Shown here: one piece after another, positions 7,104-14,609 of the stretch
Layout: each line of letters starts with the position of its first letter
Numbering within the stretch: position 1 is the stretch's first letter
NCBI GenBank assembly: GCA_020726205.1
Contig: DYTA01000005.1
Coordinates: 1 to 21,838 of the forward strand
Direction: 5' to 3'
Length of the DNA: 21,838 bases
Source: Nitrosospira multiformis
Lineage (GTDB): Bacteria > Pseudomonadota > Gammaproteobacteria > Burkholderiales > UBA11063
The notes under the pieces: model-generated
Databases searched by the model: none
What the model was told of the DNA's origin: nothing
What the model saw: the letters and a program-made list of their open reading frames with translations, nothing else
Program-made: the position numbers and the translations under genes

Positions 7104-8249
7104 ATGGAATATGCAATTTTACGTATTGTTTGGTGGGCACTTGTTGGTGTTTTACTAATCGGGTTTATGATTATGGATGGTCACGATATGGGAGTTGGTG
7201 CGCTTTCTCCTTTTGTGGGTAAAACCGATTCAGAGCGTCGTGCTGCAATTAATTCTGTGGCTCCGCACTGGGATGGTAATCAAGTGTGGTTTGTTACTGT
7301 AGGTGGTGCTATATTCGCAGCGTGGCCTATGGTGTATGCCGCATCTTTTTCAATCTTGTATATTGCAATTTTGGCGGTTTTATGGACTTTATTCTTACGT
7401 GCTCCGGCATTTGATTATCGTTCAAAAATTGAAAATCCAAAATGGCGTTCTACTTGGGATTGGGTGTTATTTGTAGGTTCTGCAGTTCCTCCATTGTTAT
7501 TTGGTGTGGCATTTGGTAATGTATTACTTGGTGTTCCATTCCATTTTGATGAAAATATGCGTTTAGTTAGTGATGCGGCGAATCCAATTTTAGGTTTCCT
7601 TGCGCTCCTATCTCCTTTTGCGTTGCTATGTGGATTGGTTTCTGTTTGTATGACTATCGCTCATGGTGGTGTATTTCTTACACTTCGTACGGAAGGTGCT
7701 ATGCAAGAACGCGCTCGTAAAGCGGCAACAATTTTCTCTATCTTAGCGATTGTGTTGTTTGCAATTGGTGGTTTCTGGGTTGGTTATATTAATGGTTATG
7801 TTGCTCATAATCTATCTGCAATTGGCGATTCTGATCCATTAGCTAAAACGGTTGAAGTCGTAAAAGGTGCGTGGTTAAATAACTATTCAACTTATCCGAT
7901 TGCTATTTTAGCTCCAGCGTTGGGTTTCTTGGGTTTGATTTTATCTATTGTATTTAATACAAAAAATAAATCAGGAACGGCGTTTATTTTTAGTGGCGTA
8001 GGTATCGCAGGTATTATTTTAACTGCTGGTATTTCTATGTTCCCATTCATTATGCCTTCAAGTTCAGTACCTGGTAGTAGCTTAACTGCTTGGGATGCTA
8101 CTTCATCAGAACATTCTTTGTTAGTGATGTTGGTTGTAGCAATTATCTTTACTCCAATTATTTTGGTATACACCGCTTGGGTTTACAAAATTATGCGTGG
8201 TAAGGTAACTGTAGCTAGAATTGAAGAAAATTCTAAAACAATGTACTAA
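7104..8249 (+). CDS. cydB: Cytochrome bd ubiquinol oxidase subunit II
   Basis: This is the second large integral membrane subunit of cytochrome bd, structurally similar to CydA, and it contributes to a proton channel. The 381 residues match the usual length. MIMDGHDMGVG (22-32) and INSVAPHWDGNQVWF (49-63, with the conserved WD) are diagnostic, as is ALLSPFALLCGL in the middle. About eight to nine hydrophobic segments are visible. The start is two bases after the cydA stop, with a GAGGT sequence in the cydA end as ribosome site. The cydB stop overlaps the AAAGGAG ribosome site of cydX, so the subunits are tightly coupled. Confidence 0.97.
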   Translation: MEYAILRIVWWALVGVLLIGFMIMDGHDMGVGALSPFVGKTDSERRAAINSVAPHWDGNQVWFVTVGGAIFAAWPMVYAASFSILYIAILAVLWTLFLRAPAFDYRSKIENPKWRSTWDWVLFVGSAVPPLLFGVAFGNVLLGVPFHFDENMRLVSDAANPILGFLALLSPFALLCGLVSVCMTIAHGGVFLTLRTEGAMQERARKAATIFSILAIVLFAIGGFWVGYINGYVAHNLSAIGDSDPLAKTVEVVKGAWLNNYSTYPIAILAPALGFLGLILSIVFNTKNKSGTAFIFSGVGIAGIILTAGISMFPFIMPSSSVPGSSLTAWDATSSEHSLLVMLVVAIIFTPIILVYTAWVYKIMRGKVTVARIEENSKTMY

Positions 8250-8260
8250 AGGAGTATGTT

Positions 8261-8362
8261 ATGTGGGTTTTAGTATGGGTTATTGCGGTCTTTGTTACTT
8301 GTCGTTTAGCGGCGAAAAGCTTAGCTAAGCAAGAAGTTGATTCAACCTTGTTGGATAAATAG
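8261..8362 (+). CDS. cydX: Cytochrome bd-I accessory subunit CydX
   Basis: This 33-residue single-span protein, MWVLVWVIAVFVTCRLAAKS and then a charged tail ending STLLDK, sits 11 bases after cydB. CydX in E. coli is a 37-residue subunit that stabilises the heme d site; it has conserved Trp6 and Glu25, both present here. The usual Tyr3 is Val. A strong AAAGGAG (8248-8254) overlaps the cydB stop. It is the last gene of the operon and is followed by a terminator. Confidence 0.9.
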   Translation: MWVLVWVIAVFVTCRLAAKSLAKQEVDSTLLDK

Positions 8363-8366
8363 AAAG

Positions 8367-8393
8367 AGTCGGAAGTTAATCTTCCGGTTTTTT
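8367..8393 (+). terminator. Intrinsic terminator of the cyd operon
   Basis: The stem CGGAAG (8370-8375) with CTTCCG (8381-8386) closes a TTAAT loop, is extended by wobble pairs, and is followed by a T run at 8388-8393, five bases after the cydX stop. Confidence 0.88.
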
Positions 8394-8453
8394 CATGTTG
8401 TAACTATTCAAATTAATGTATGATTTACGATAGTATAAAATATAAGGAATTTT

Positions 8454-8927
8454 ATGTTGTATGTAGATAATGTAAAATTTGCAAAAGCAAAAAAAAAGTT
8501 AGCTGGTGAACTTGATTTAGTGCAAAGCACTAGAGTTAAGGAATTGGGTGAGTTTACTGGTATCATCAAGTACAATTTAGATGGTGCTGTTGATTCGTTA
8601 AATAGACCTGTACTTATATTGTCAATTTATGGTATAATTAGCACTTTATGTCAAAACTGTTTGCAGTCGATGGAATTAAATATTGACAATCAGTCGCGAA
8701 TTACAGTTTTTTTTAATGAAGATCAGATGGATAAAGCCATGTTTGCTGACATTGAGTCAGAGGTTGAAGATGGTGTACTCGCTGAATCTGAATTTGATGT
8801 TATGCAATTAGTTGAAGATGAAGTAATTATGTTACTTCCTTATGCTAGTAAGCATGATGAATGTATTGGGTTAAGTTATCATGATGACGCAGATAGCCCA
8901 TTTAGTAAATTAAAGAATATTATTTAG
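8454..8927 (+). CDS. yceD: YceD/DUF177 family protein
   Basis: This family is almost always encoded just upstream of rpmF and is linked to 23S rRNA accumulation; its mechanism is unclear. The 157-residue product has the family CxxC (CQNCLQSMEL, Cys66 and Cys69) in the middle and an acidic C-terminal half. It ends with the typical DDADSPFSKLKNI near 144-156. The AAGGAA (8443-8448) site supports the ATG at 8454. Its TAG stop overlaps the AGAGG ribosome site of rpmF, so rpmF translation is probably coupled to it. A TATAAA at 8434-8439 could be its -10, without a clear -35. Confidence 0.9.
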   Translation: MLYVDNVKFAKAKKKLAGELDLVQSTRVKELGEFTGIIKYNLDGAVDSLNRPVLILSIYGIISTLCQNCLQSMELNIDNQSRITVFFNEDQMDKAMFADIESEVEDGVLAESEFDVMQLVEDEVIMLLPYASKHDECIGLSYHDDADSPFSKLKNII

Positions 8928-8939
8928 AGGTAATTCAAA

Positions 8940-9119
8940 ATGGCAGTTCAACAAAATAAAAAATCTCCTTCAAAACGTGGTATGCACCGTTCACACGATT
9001 TCATCACTGCTCCAGCTACAGCAATTGAAGCAACAACTGGTGAAGTTCATTTACGTCATCATATTAGCCCAAATGGCGTTTATCGTGGAAAAAAAGTTAT
9101 TAAAACTAAAGGTGAGTAA
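8940..9119 (+). CDS. rpmF: 50S ribosomal protein L32 (bL32)
   Basis: This 59-residue component of the large subunit begins [20 protein letters not shown], the standard bL32 N-terminus. [20 protein letters not shown] follows near 37-56. It lacks the zinc-ribbon cysteines found in some bL32 paralogues, so it is the zinc-independent form. AGAGG at 8926-8930 sits inside the end of yceD, nine bases before the ATG. plsX starts 25 bases downstream, giving the conserved yceD-rpmF-plsX order that ties ribosome and membrane synthesis. Confidence 0.97.
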   Translation: MAVQQNKKSPSKRGMHRSHDFITAPATAIEATTGEVHLRHHISPNGVYRGKKVIKTKGE

Positions 9120-9144
9120 TTTTATTTCTGAAAGAAGATAGACT

Positions 9145-10203
9145 ATGGCAATAATTCTTGCTGTTGATGCAATGGGTGGGGATCATGGTGTTAATATTAC
9201 CGTTCCAGCCTGCTTAAAATTTTTAAGTCTAACAGCTGATGTTAACTTAATTTTAGTTGGTGACCGCGATGCCATCTACAAACAAGTCGGCGATAGTTTA
9301 TTAACTTACAGCGATCGAATTGAAGTCGTTCATGCTACTCAAGTAGTTGGCATGGACGAAGCTCCACAAAGCGCTATGCGTACGAAGCGAGATTCTTCAA
9401 TGCGTGTGGCGATTAATTTAGTAAAAGAGGGTAGAGCAAACGCTATCGTGTCAGCAGGAAATACTGGTGCACTAATGGCTATCTCTCGTTACGTATTGCG
9501 CACTATGGATGGTATTGACCGTCCTGCGATTGCGAAGTTGATGCCAACAGTTAAAGGTGAAGTTTGTATGCTTGACCTTGGCGCTAACGTTGAGTGTGAA
9601 CCCGAGCATTTGTTGCAGTTTGGTATTATGGGGTCTCAATTAATGCGGGGTGTAACTAAAAAAAATACACCGAGTGTTGGAATCCTTAATATTGGTAGTG
9701 AAGATATTAAAGGTAATGAAACAGTTAAAAAAGCTGCTGAACTATTAAAAAATGCTAATCTCAATTTCTATGGTAATGTAGAAGGAGATGACATATTTAA
9801 AGGTGTAGTAGATGTAGTGGTAACTGATGGTTTTACTGGAAATGTTTCTTTGAAGACTACTGAAGGTGTTGCTAAAATGATTGCCTTCTTCTTGAAAGAA
9901 GAATTTACGCGTACGTGGTTTACTAAATTAATTGCTTTAATTTCTTTTCCTGTACTAAAACGTTTGAAAAAGCGGGTAGATCCTAGTAAATATAATGGTG
10001 CTGTTTTATTAGGGCTTAATGGTTTAGTTATCAAAAGTCATGGTGGTGCAGACATTGATGGATTTTACTATGCTTTAGAACAAGCTCATCATGAAGTTGA
10101 TGCAGGTGTAATTAGTCTGTTAAAAGAATATTTACAACGTAATAAACCTATGGATGGTGAGAATGCTGAGTTAATTGAGTTTAATGACTTAAAAAGTTTA
10201 TAA
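9145..10203 (+). CDS. plsX: Phosphate acyltransferase PlsX
   Basis: PlsX converts acyl-ACP and phosphate to acyl-phosphate, the donor for PlsY in the first step of phosphatidic acid synthesis, as a peripheral membrane enzyme. The 352 residues match the family (E. coli 356). It has the N-terminal VDAMGGDHGVNITVPA (7-22), SAGNTGALMA near 103-112, LDLGANVECEPEHLLQFG in the middle, and VVTDGFTGNVSLKTTEG near 227-243. AAAGAAG lies upstream of the ATG at 9145. It is the last gene before a terminator, which splits the common plsX-fabH operon. Confidence 0.97.
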   Translation: MAIILAVDAMGGDHGVNITVPACLKFLSLTADVNLILVGDRDAIYKQVGDSLLTYSDRIEVVHATQVVGMDEAPQSAMRTKRDSSMRVAINLVKEGRANAIVSAGNTGALMAISRYVLRTMDGIDRPAIAKLMPTVKGEVCMLDLGANVECEPEHLLQFGIMGSQLMRGVTKKNTPSVGILNIGSEDIKGNETVKKAAELLKNANLNFYGNVEGDDIFKGVVDVVVTDGFTGNVSLKTTEGVAKMIAFFLKEEFTRTWFTKLIALISFPVLKRLKKRVDPSKYNGAVLLGLNGLVIKSHGGADIDGFYYALEQAHHEVDAGVISLLKEYLQRNKPMDGENAELIEFNDLKSL

Positions 10204-10218
10204 CATTACTTAGTAGCA

Positions 10219-10247
10219 GTGACTATTTATACAAAATAATGTATAAT
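10219..10247 (+). promoter_or_regulatory. Probable fabH promoter abutting the plsX terminator
   Basis: TATAAT (10242-10247) has GTGACT (10219-10224, four of six consensus bases) exactly 17 bases upstream. Transcription would start near 10253-10255, inside the left arm of the terminator, so the new RNA could not fold it, while RNA from plsX would be terminated. Confidence 0.5.
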
Positions 10248-10277
10248 AAGGGCGGGAATTTCCCGCCTTTTATTTTT
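10248..10277 (+). terminator. Intrinsic terminator between plsX and fabH
   Basis: GGCGGG (10251-10256) pairs with CCCGCC (10262-10267) around AATTT, extended by A/T and wobble pairs, and is followed by an interrupted T run (10268-10277). It is the most GC-rich hairpin in the window. Confidence 0.85.
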
Positions 10278-10295
10278 ACAAGGTTCAAAATTAAT

Positions 10296-11258
10296 ATGAG
10301 ATATTCCAGAATTATTTCAACAGGTAGTTATTTACCTGAACGAATACTAACCAATAAAGAATTAGAAACAATTGTTGAGACAAACGATGAGTGGATTGTT
10401 GAGCGAACTGGTATTAAAGAACGCCATATTGTGGCTAGTGGTGAGAAAACCAGTGATATGTCATATCAAGCGGCGCTAGCTGCGATAAAATCAGCTGGTA
10501 TTGATGCATCTACCATTGATATGATCTTAGTTGCAACAAGTACTGCAGATTCTGTGGTTCCTTCTACCGCTTGTATCGTACAAGAAAAGTTAGGAATTAA
10601 AACAACTAAAGGATCTTTTGATTTACAAGCCGCATGTACTGGGTTTATGTATGCACTTACTACTGCAGATTGTTATATTAAAAGTGGTATGGTAGATACT
10701 GTCCTAGTAATTGGTGCTGATACTATTTCAAGAATTGTTGATTATACAGATCGTGGAACTTGTATTTTATTTGGTGATGGAGCTGGTGCAGTAATTTTAC
10801 AGGCTAGTGATAGACAAGGCATCTTAGGTTGTGATATTCGTGCTGATGGTAGCTATCGTTCAATTTTGACTTGTGATGGACATGTTTATAATGGAAAAGT
10901 TGAGGGTAATCCTTATCTTCAAATGGATGGTCAAGCTGTATTTAAATTCGCAGTTAAATCATTATCATCTATAGCTAAAACTTTAGCTGAAAAAGTAGGT
11001 GTGTCAATTGCGGATATTGATTGGGTTGTACCGCATCAAGCAAATGTAAGAATTTTAGAAACTACTGCAAAAATGTTAGGTATTGGTATGGAAAAAATGA
11101 TTTCAACTGTTGCGTTACACGGTAATACTTCAGCTGCATCTGTACCGCTTGCTTTAGATCTTGCAGTTAGAGATGGTAGAATTAAACGTGGTGATTTGAT
11201 ATTACTTGAGGGTGTTGGTGCTGGATTTACTTGGGGCGCTTCACTAATCAGATTTTAA
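10296..11258 (+). CDS. fabH: Beta-ketoacyl-ACP synthase III
   Basis: FabH condenses acetyl-CoA with malonyl-ACP to start type II fatty acid synthesis. The frame is open from an earlier ATG at 10239, but that start would place the terminator hairpin inside the gene. The family N-terminus (MRYSRIISTGSYLPE) begins at 10296, which gives 320 residues against 317 in E. coli. AAGG at 10280-10283 is the likely ribosome site, at rather long spacing. The catalytic triad is C114 (AACTGFMYAL), H247 (PHQAN) and N277 (HGNTSAAS). DEWIVERTGIKERH (31-44) is the usual signature. Its stop overlaps the AAGGAG of fabD. Confidence 0.96.
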   Translation: MRYSRIISTGSYLPERILTNKELETIVETNDEWIVERTGIKERHIVASGEKTSDMSYQAALAAIKSAGIDASTIDMILVATSTADSVVPSTACIVQEKLGIKTTKGSFDLQAACTGFMYALTTADCYIKSGMVDTVLVIGADTISRIVDYTDRGTCILFGDGAGAVILQASDRQGILGCDIRADGSYRSILTCDGHVYNGKVEGNPYLQMDGQAVFKFAVKSLSSIAKTLAEKVGVSIADIDWVVPHQANVRILETTAKMLGIGMEKMISTVALHGNTSAASVPLALDLAVRDGRIKRGDLILLEGVGAGFTWGASLIRF

Positions 11259-11269
11259 GGAGTTAAATA

Positions 11270-12211
11270 ATGACTAAATTTGCATTCGTATTTCCTGGGC
11301 AAGGCTCACAAGCTTTAAAAATGATGGATGGACTTGCTGATGTTGCTGTAGTTAGAAAAGTATTTGAAGACGCTTCACAAATACTTAATATTGACTTTTG
11401 GAGTATGTTACAAGAAGAAAATACTGTCAATATTAATCAAACAATTAATACACAACCTTTGTTATTAACTGCTAGCTATGCAACTTATTTAGCGTGGCTT
11501 GATGCTTCAAATGGTAAAACACCATCACTGGTTGCAGGACATAGCCTTGGTGAATACTCTGCATTAGTTGCGAGTAATGTTTTATCTTTTAGTGATGCAT
11601 TAAATCTAGTGCGAAAAAGAGCACAGTATATGCAAGAGTCGGTTAATCCTGGCGAGGGTGCAATGGCCGCAGTATTAGGGCTCGCTGATGAATTAGTTAT
11701 TGAAGGTTGTGCTGAAGTTATGGCACAAGGTTTAGGTGTTGTTCAGGGGGTAAACTTTAATTCACAAGGTCAAGTTGTTATAGCTGGAAATAAAGCAGCA
11801 GTTGAGAAAGCTTCTGAAGTGCTTAAAGCTAAAGGTGCACGTAAAGTTATGCCATTACCTGTTTCTGTTCCATCTCATTGTGATTTGATGAAACCTGCTG
11901 CTGAAAAATTAGCTGAAGAGCTAACTAACGTTCAATTTAATACACCACAAATTCCACTGATTCAAAATGTAAATGCACAAGTTGTCACTGATATTGATGA
12001 ATTAAAAAATGGACTAATTAAACAATTATATTCTCCTGTGTTGTGGACTAGAAGCGTACAAACTTTAGTTGCAAATAACGTTGATGTAATTGTAGAATGT
12101 GGACCAGGTAAAGTGTTATCAGGATTGAATAAACGTATTCATGAAACAGCGCAATTATTTAATATACATAATCAAGATGATTTAAATAAATTAGTATTGG
12201 CTTTAAATTAA
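11270..12211 (+). CDS. fabD: Malonyl-CoA:ACP transacylase
   Basis: FabD moves malonyl groups from CoA to acyl carrier protein, supplying the extender for fatty acid synthesis. The 313 residues include FVFPGQGSQ (7-14 region), the nucleophile elbow GHSLGEY with S92, the substrate-binding Arg in RKRAQYMQ (R117), and the catalytic His203 in PSHCDLM. AAGGAG (11257-11262) precedes the ATG at 11270 and overlaps the fabH stop. fabG starts 13 bases after the stop. Length and motifs are entirely typical. Confidence 0.97.
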   Translation: MTKFAFVFPGQGSQALKMMDGLADVAVVRKVFEDASQILNIDFWSMLQEENTVNINQTINTQPLLLTASYATYLAWLDASNGKTPSLVAGHSLGEYSALVASNVLSFSDALNLVRKRAQYMQESVNPGEGAMAAVLGLADELVIEGCAEVMAQGLGVVQGVNFNSQGQVVIAGNKAAVEKASEVLKAKGARKVMPLPVSVPSHCDLMKPAAEKLAEELTNVQFNTPQIPLIQNVNAQVVTDIDELKNGLIKQLYSPVLWTRSVQTLVANNVDVIVECGPGKVLSGLNKRIHETAQLFNIHNQDDLNKLVLALN

Positions 12212-12224
12212 AATGGAGTAACAA

Positions 12225-12959
12225 ATGGATTCAACTAAAAAAATAGCACTAGTAACTGGTGCAAGTCGTGGTATAGGGAAATCAATTGCTACAACTTTAG
12301 CAAAAAATGGTTTTACAGTAATAGGCACTGCAACTAGTGACAGTGGTGCGCTAGCAATTAGCGAGTACTTAAGAGAGTTTAGTGGTCGTGGTGTTGCATT
12401 AAATGTTAATGATAAAGAAAATATTGAAGCGGTAGTTAAAGATATTGCCACTAATGAAGGTGATATTACTATCTTAGTAAATAATGCTGGAATTACTAAA
12501 GATAATCTATTAATTCGAATGAAAGAAGATGATTGGGATGCTGTTCTAGATACTAATCTTAAGTCTGTATTTCTGTTAGTTAAATCAGTTATTCGTGGTA
12601 TGACTAAAGCTAAATTTGGACGCATAATCAATGTCGCATCTGTTGTTGGGTTTATGGGTAATGCAGGACAGATTAATTACTCTGCAGCTAAAGGTGGTAT
12701 GATTGCAATGACTAAATCAATTGCTAAAGAGTTTGGTAGTCGTAATATTACAGCTAATTGTGTAGCTCCAGGTTTTATTCAAACTGATATGACAGATAAA
12801 TTACCTGATGATGTAAAAGAAACATATATTAAGAATATTCCACTAGGTCGTTTTGGACAGGTTGAAGATATTGCTAATGCTGTTAAATATTTAGCTAGTG
12901 ATGAAGCTGGTTATGTAACTGGTTCAACTATTCATGTCAATGGTGGACTTTACGTTTAA
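12225..12959 (+). CDS. fabG: 3-oxoacyl-ACP reductase
   Basis: FabG carries out the NADPH-dependent reduction of 3-ketoacyl-ACP in each elongation cycle. The 244 residues form a classical short-chain dehydrogenase: TGASRGIG cofactor loop (11-18), NNAG (86-89), and the catalytic set N111, S139, Y152, K156. GGYV/INGGLYV-type C-terminal signature ends the protein (HVNGGLYV). GGAGTA (12215-12220) supports the ATG at 12225. In many proteobacteria acpP and fabF come next; here a terminator and a convergent antiporter gene follow instead. Confidence 0.97.
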   Translation: MDSTKKIALVTGASRGIGKSIATTLAKNGFTVIGTATSDSGALAISEYLREFSGRGVALNVNDKENIEAVVKDIATNEGDITILVNNAGITKDNLLIRMKEDDWDAVLDTNLKSVFLLVKSVIRGMTKAKFGRIINVASVVGFMGNAGQINYSAAKGGMIAMTKSIAKEFGSRNITANCVAPGFIQTDMTDKLPDDVKETYIKNIPLGRFGQVEDIANAVKYLASDEAGYVTGSTIHVNGGLYV

Positions 12960-12979
12960 ATTAAATATTTATATTTTAA

Positions 12980-13006
12980 AAAAATCTTGGCTAAGCCAAG
13001 ATTTTT
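12980..13006. terminator. Bidirectional terminator between fabG and the CPA1 antiporter
   Basis: A perfect 12-bp stem (12980-12991 with 12995-13006) with a TAA loop has an A run on the left and a T run on the right, so it can terminate both convergent genes. It overlaps the antiporter stop codon at 13005-13007. Confidence 0.92.
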
Positions 13007-14249
13007 ATTCTTTTGATAGTTTAGAAATTGCCCATTTAAATGATCCACCTTGTAGTAAAATTGACGCCAATACTACGACATAGGTTATTGCAACTAAACT
13101 ATCTGGAAAATTCTCAATTGAAAGAGCTAGAGCTATAGACAGTCCACCTCTAATTCCTCCCCATGCAAGTAATGTACTTTTTTTACAAGAAAAATTTGAT
13201 CTGCGACGTAAAATAGTTCCTAATATAAAATCTGGTGCCCATATACTCATTAATCTAGCAATAAAAACAACAATAATCATTACCAAGCCAATCATTATTG
13301 CTGAGTGTGTGATTTCGATATTAATCATAGCTAAGCCAATTAGTACAAAGAGAAATGCATTTAATATTTCGTCAATTAATTCCCAAAAGTTATTTAAAAC
13401 GAGAGTAGTTTCTTTTCTAAAGTGATCTTTTTTTGCATAACCACCAATGATTAATCCAGCTACAACCATTGTAATTACGCCTGATACATGAATACGATTT
13501 GCAATAACATAACCGCAACTAGATGCTGCAATACTTAGTAGTGTTGCTACTTCTGGCGATTTAGCTTTTTTTAGTAAATGACTGCAAGCGATACCTACGG
13601 CTATACCAAGTAATATACCACCACCAGTTTCCATTATTAGACTTTCTACGACATGACCAACTGTTAAGTGAACATTTTCATATACAACTTGACTTAATAT
13701 AACTAACATTAAAATAGCGCCAGCATCATTAAATAAACCCTCACCTGTAATTAGGGTCTTTAATCGCTGTGGTGGATTTGGAATTGATTTAAATGTTCCT
13801 AACACAGCAATAGCATCTGTTGGTGAAATTAATGCACCAAAAATTAAACATTCGCCAAGTGAAAATGGAATTCCAAAAAAATGACCAACATAAAATAACA
13901 TATAACCAGTTAAAAATGTTGAAATTACAACCCCTAGACTTGCTAGATAGACAACCGGAGCAATTTCTTTTCTTAAATCAATAGAGTTGACATGTAGTCC
14001 GCTGGCAAAAAGTAAATAACCTAACATTACATCTAGTACAGCAGTTTTAAAATCAACGCTTTTTACCATTTCATATACAGGTTGTACTGAGTGAGGGTAA
14101 TTGCGAGTAATAAATGAAACACAAATAGCAACGACTATGCTAATAATAGTTAATGCTATAGTTTTTGGTAGCTTTAAAAATCTATCATTTATGTAACTTG
14201 CTAGTGCAGTAACCAACACTAGAGTAGCAAATAATTCATGAAAGTGCAT
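13005..14249 (-). CDS. CPA1-family Na+/H+ antiporter (NhaP-like)
   Basis: This inner-membrane antiporter exchanges Na+ (or K+) for H+ to control pH and salt. The 414 residues are largely hydrophobic, with about 11-13 membrane segments. The family core is clear: ISPTDAIAVLG (141-151, ion-site Asp145), GEGLFNDAGAI (169-179, with Asn174-Asp175, the CPA1 ND pair), and GGIRGGLSIALALSI near the C-terminus with the conserved Arg. There is no long cytoplasmic tail. The start ATG has a TAGGAT-type site about 11 bases upstream. A TGTTAAAAT extended -10 at 14293-14301 (minus strand) may drive it. Ion preference cannot be read from sequence. Confidence 0.9.
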   Translation of the reverse strand: MHFHELFATLVLVTALASYINDRFLKLPKTIALTIISIVVAICVSFITRNYPHSVQPVYEMVKSVDFKTAVLDVMLGYLLFASGLHVNSIDLRKEIAPVVYLASLGVVISTFLTGYMLFYVGHFFGIPFSLGECLIFGALISPTDAIAVLGTFKSIPNPPQRLKTLITGEGLFNDAGAILMLVILSQVVYENVHLTVGHVVESLIMETGGGILLGIAVGIACSHLLKKAKSPEVATLLSIAASSCGYVIANRIHVSGVITMVVAGLIIGGYAKKDHFRKETTLVLNNFWELIDEILNAFLFVLIGLAMINIEITHSAIMIGLVMIIVVFIARLMSIWAPDFILGTILRRRSNFSCKKSTLLAWGGIRGGLSIALALSIENFPDSLVAITYVVVLASILLQGGSFKWAISKLSKE

Positions 14250-14503
14250 GCTTGAAGATTATCCTAGTAAAAGTTTATTAATTCAGGTGGTTATTTTAAC
14301 ATAATTTTATCTATTTTTGTTATGTGCAGTAATCAATTGGCAATATTACTGTAATATTTAATCTTTTAATTGTGTTGAACATAATTTGTCAGTTTTTCTA
14401 ATGAGCTCGGTGTGGTTTATCTGTGACGAGTGTGTGAATGCTTGATATTGTTGATGTTATTAAATGTCAATTAGTTTATTTTATTTTTTATCATAGTTAG
14501 TAC

Positions 14504-14532
14504 TTGAGATTTGATGATTTAATCGGTATAAT
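14504..14532 (+). promoter_or_regulatory. Sigma70 promoter of nrdA
   Basis: TTGAGA (14504-14509) and TATAAT (14527-14532) are separated by exactly 17 bases. The start would be near 14539, about 70 bases before nrdA and just ahead of the NrdR boxes. Confidence 0.75.
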
Positions 14533-14543
14533 TACTCTGTAAA

Positions 14544-14559
14544 ACACAATCTATAGTGT
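14544..14559. promoter_or_regulatory. NrdR box 1
   Basis: ACACAATCTATAGTGT is a near-perfect match to the NrdR consensus ACACWATATATWGTGT and is a dyad. NrdR is the ATP/dATP-sensing repressor of ribonucleotide reductase genes. Position just downstream of the predicted start fits repression. Confidence 0.85.
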
Positions 14560-14574
14560 TATTAAATTTTTAAT

Positions 14575-14590
14575 GTACTAAATATAGTAA
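14575..14590. promoter_or_regulatory. NrdR box 2 (degenerate)
   Basis: GTACTAAATATAGTAA matches 11 of 16 consensus positions, with the core ACTAAATATAGT kept. It starts exactly 31 bases after box 1. Known NrdR sites come in pairs about 31-32 bp apart, which supports this weaker box. Confidence 0.65.
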
Positions 14591-14609
14591 AATAATAAGG
14601 TTATCAAAA

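Larger units (their letters stand above)
14250..14609. other. Divergent intergenic region between the antiporter and nrdA
   Basis: This 360-base gap holds a possible extended -10 for the antiporter (14293-14301, minus strand) and the nrdA promoter with two NrdR-type boxes (14504-14590). The middle, about 14310-14500, has no open frame above 15 codons and no hairpin I would defend. Confidence 0.7.

Noticed and set aside
10239..10295. Upstream ATG giving fabH a 19-residue extension
   Set aside because: The extension would contain the terminator hairpin and has no family counterpart; the FabH N-terminus aligns at 10296.
14310..14500. Possible riboswitch or small RNA in the nrdA upstream gap
   Set aside because: No convincing stem or terminator; class Ia nrdA does not call for a cobalamin riboswitch.
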